Assembly (NCBI GenBank): GCA_025362815.1
Contig: JANYFG010000061.1
Location: 1-55,440, forward strand
Direction of reading: 5' to 3'
Length of the DNA stretch: 55,440 nt
DNA from: Rhodospirillales bacterium
GTDB lineage: Bacteria > Pseudomonadota > Alphaproteobacteria > Acetobacterales > Acetobacteraceae
The notes under the pieces: model-generated
What the model was told of the DNA's origin: nothing
The model's database searches: none
Seen by the model: the letters and a program-made list of their open reading frames with translations, nothing else
Shown: in pieces, positions 55,358-55,440 of the stretch
Position numbering within the stretch: the first letter of the stretch is position 1
How the letters are laid out: every line of letters begins with the position of its first letter
Position numbers and translations under genes: made by a program

Positions 55358-55440
55358 GGCGACAGCGCGGGCCCGCCCGTGGCGAAACCGCGGGCCCGCC
55401 CGTGGCGACAGCGCGGGCCCGCCCGTGGCGACAGCGCGGG
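55358..55440. repeat. 23-bp GC-rich tandem repeat array (runs off the window)
   Basis: Units of 23 bp (GGCGACAGCGCGGGCCCGCC plus CGT) occur at 55358-55380, 55381-55403 (variant GGCGAAACC) and 55404-55426, with a partial unit to 55440. Each unit contains the palindrome GCGGGCCCGC, so single strands would form a row of hairpins. It lies upstream of the ABC operon. Its other end is not visible. Confidence 0.85.

Noticed and set aside
55358-55440. A CRISPR-like array at the right edge
   Set aside because: Units are tandem without spacers, and no cas genes are near.

Overview
The window is a high-GC chromosomal segment from an alphaproteobacterium, most likely Acetobacteraceae. This is inferred from gene order and protein character: tkt-gap-pgk together, rsmB-rpe-heparinase-purH together, an Lnt tail followed by a xenobiotic-response-element (XRE) regulator, a HIG1-type twin-membrane protein before etfBA, and a DUF1674 protein. 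No phage, plasmid, integrase, insertion sequence or CRISPR array was seen. Genes are tightly packed and no gap exceeds 300 bp.

Layout. 1-3600: lnt C-terminus, XRE regulator, lrgA/lrgB membrane pair and three uncharacterised small proteins. 3630-8060 (minus): a carbon-flow block, tkt-gap-pgk. 8268-10269 (plus): FkbM-like methyltransferase, class II aldolase and a coupled lipoprotein. 10272-16655 (minus): rsmB, rpe, heparinase-like protein, GT4 glycosyltransferase and purH. 16588-17955 (minus): exported metallophosphoesterase behind a tRNA-Ala(CGC). 18129-21627: yggT, folD, DUF1674, a duplicated-domain exported protein and anmK, with two palindromic interspersed repeats. 21634-26300 (minus): ftsK and the nitrogen-sensing glnK-amtB pair. 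26529-27770: UbiH-type hydroxylase, then a third copy of the repeat. 27889-31139 (minus): MscS-type channel and a 2OG-Fe(II) dioxygenase. 31237-36200 (plus): HIG1 protein, etfBA plus 3-hydroxyacyl-CoA dehydrogenase, Bcr/CflA efflux and a glutamine-amidotransferase-like hydrolase. 36292-38662: hydroxyacid dehydrogenase, SpoU methylase and RluA-type synthase. 38673-48751: a polysaccharide locus with an rfbBACD dTDP-rhamnose operon and a GT2 on the minus strand. Divergent on the plus strand are an acyltransferase, a small repeat protein, a GT2-WbsX fusion and a GT4. 48759-49793: LpxR-like outer-membrane protein. 49893-55260 (minus): a sugar-type ABC importer operon and a D-2-hydroxyacid dehydrogenase. 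The window ends in a GC-rich 23-bp tandem array.

How the parts fit. tkt, gap, pgk and rpe serve lower glycolysis and the pentose phosphate or Calvin cycle. etfBA-hbd feeds electrons from acyl-CoA oxidation. The rfb operon makes dTDP-L-rhamnose, which the neighbouring glycosyltransferases probably use for a surface polysaccharide. The LpxR-like protein may modify the same cell surface.

The most unusual signals are at gene junctions. A 20-codon ORF exactly bridges lrgA and lrgB. A tandem duplication of the folD start site creates a 5-codon ORF coupled to folD. A TCGG tandem tract and hairpin lie between gap and pgk. Three related double-hairpin repeats sit at gene ends. The polysaccharide genes have a promoter with a long-range inverted repeat, followed by two proteins that share an FD-Y-HY-G-EGR repeat module.
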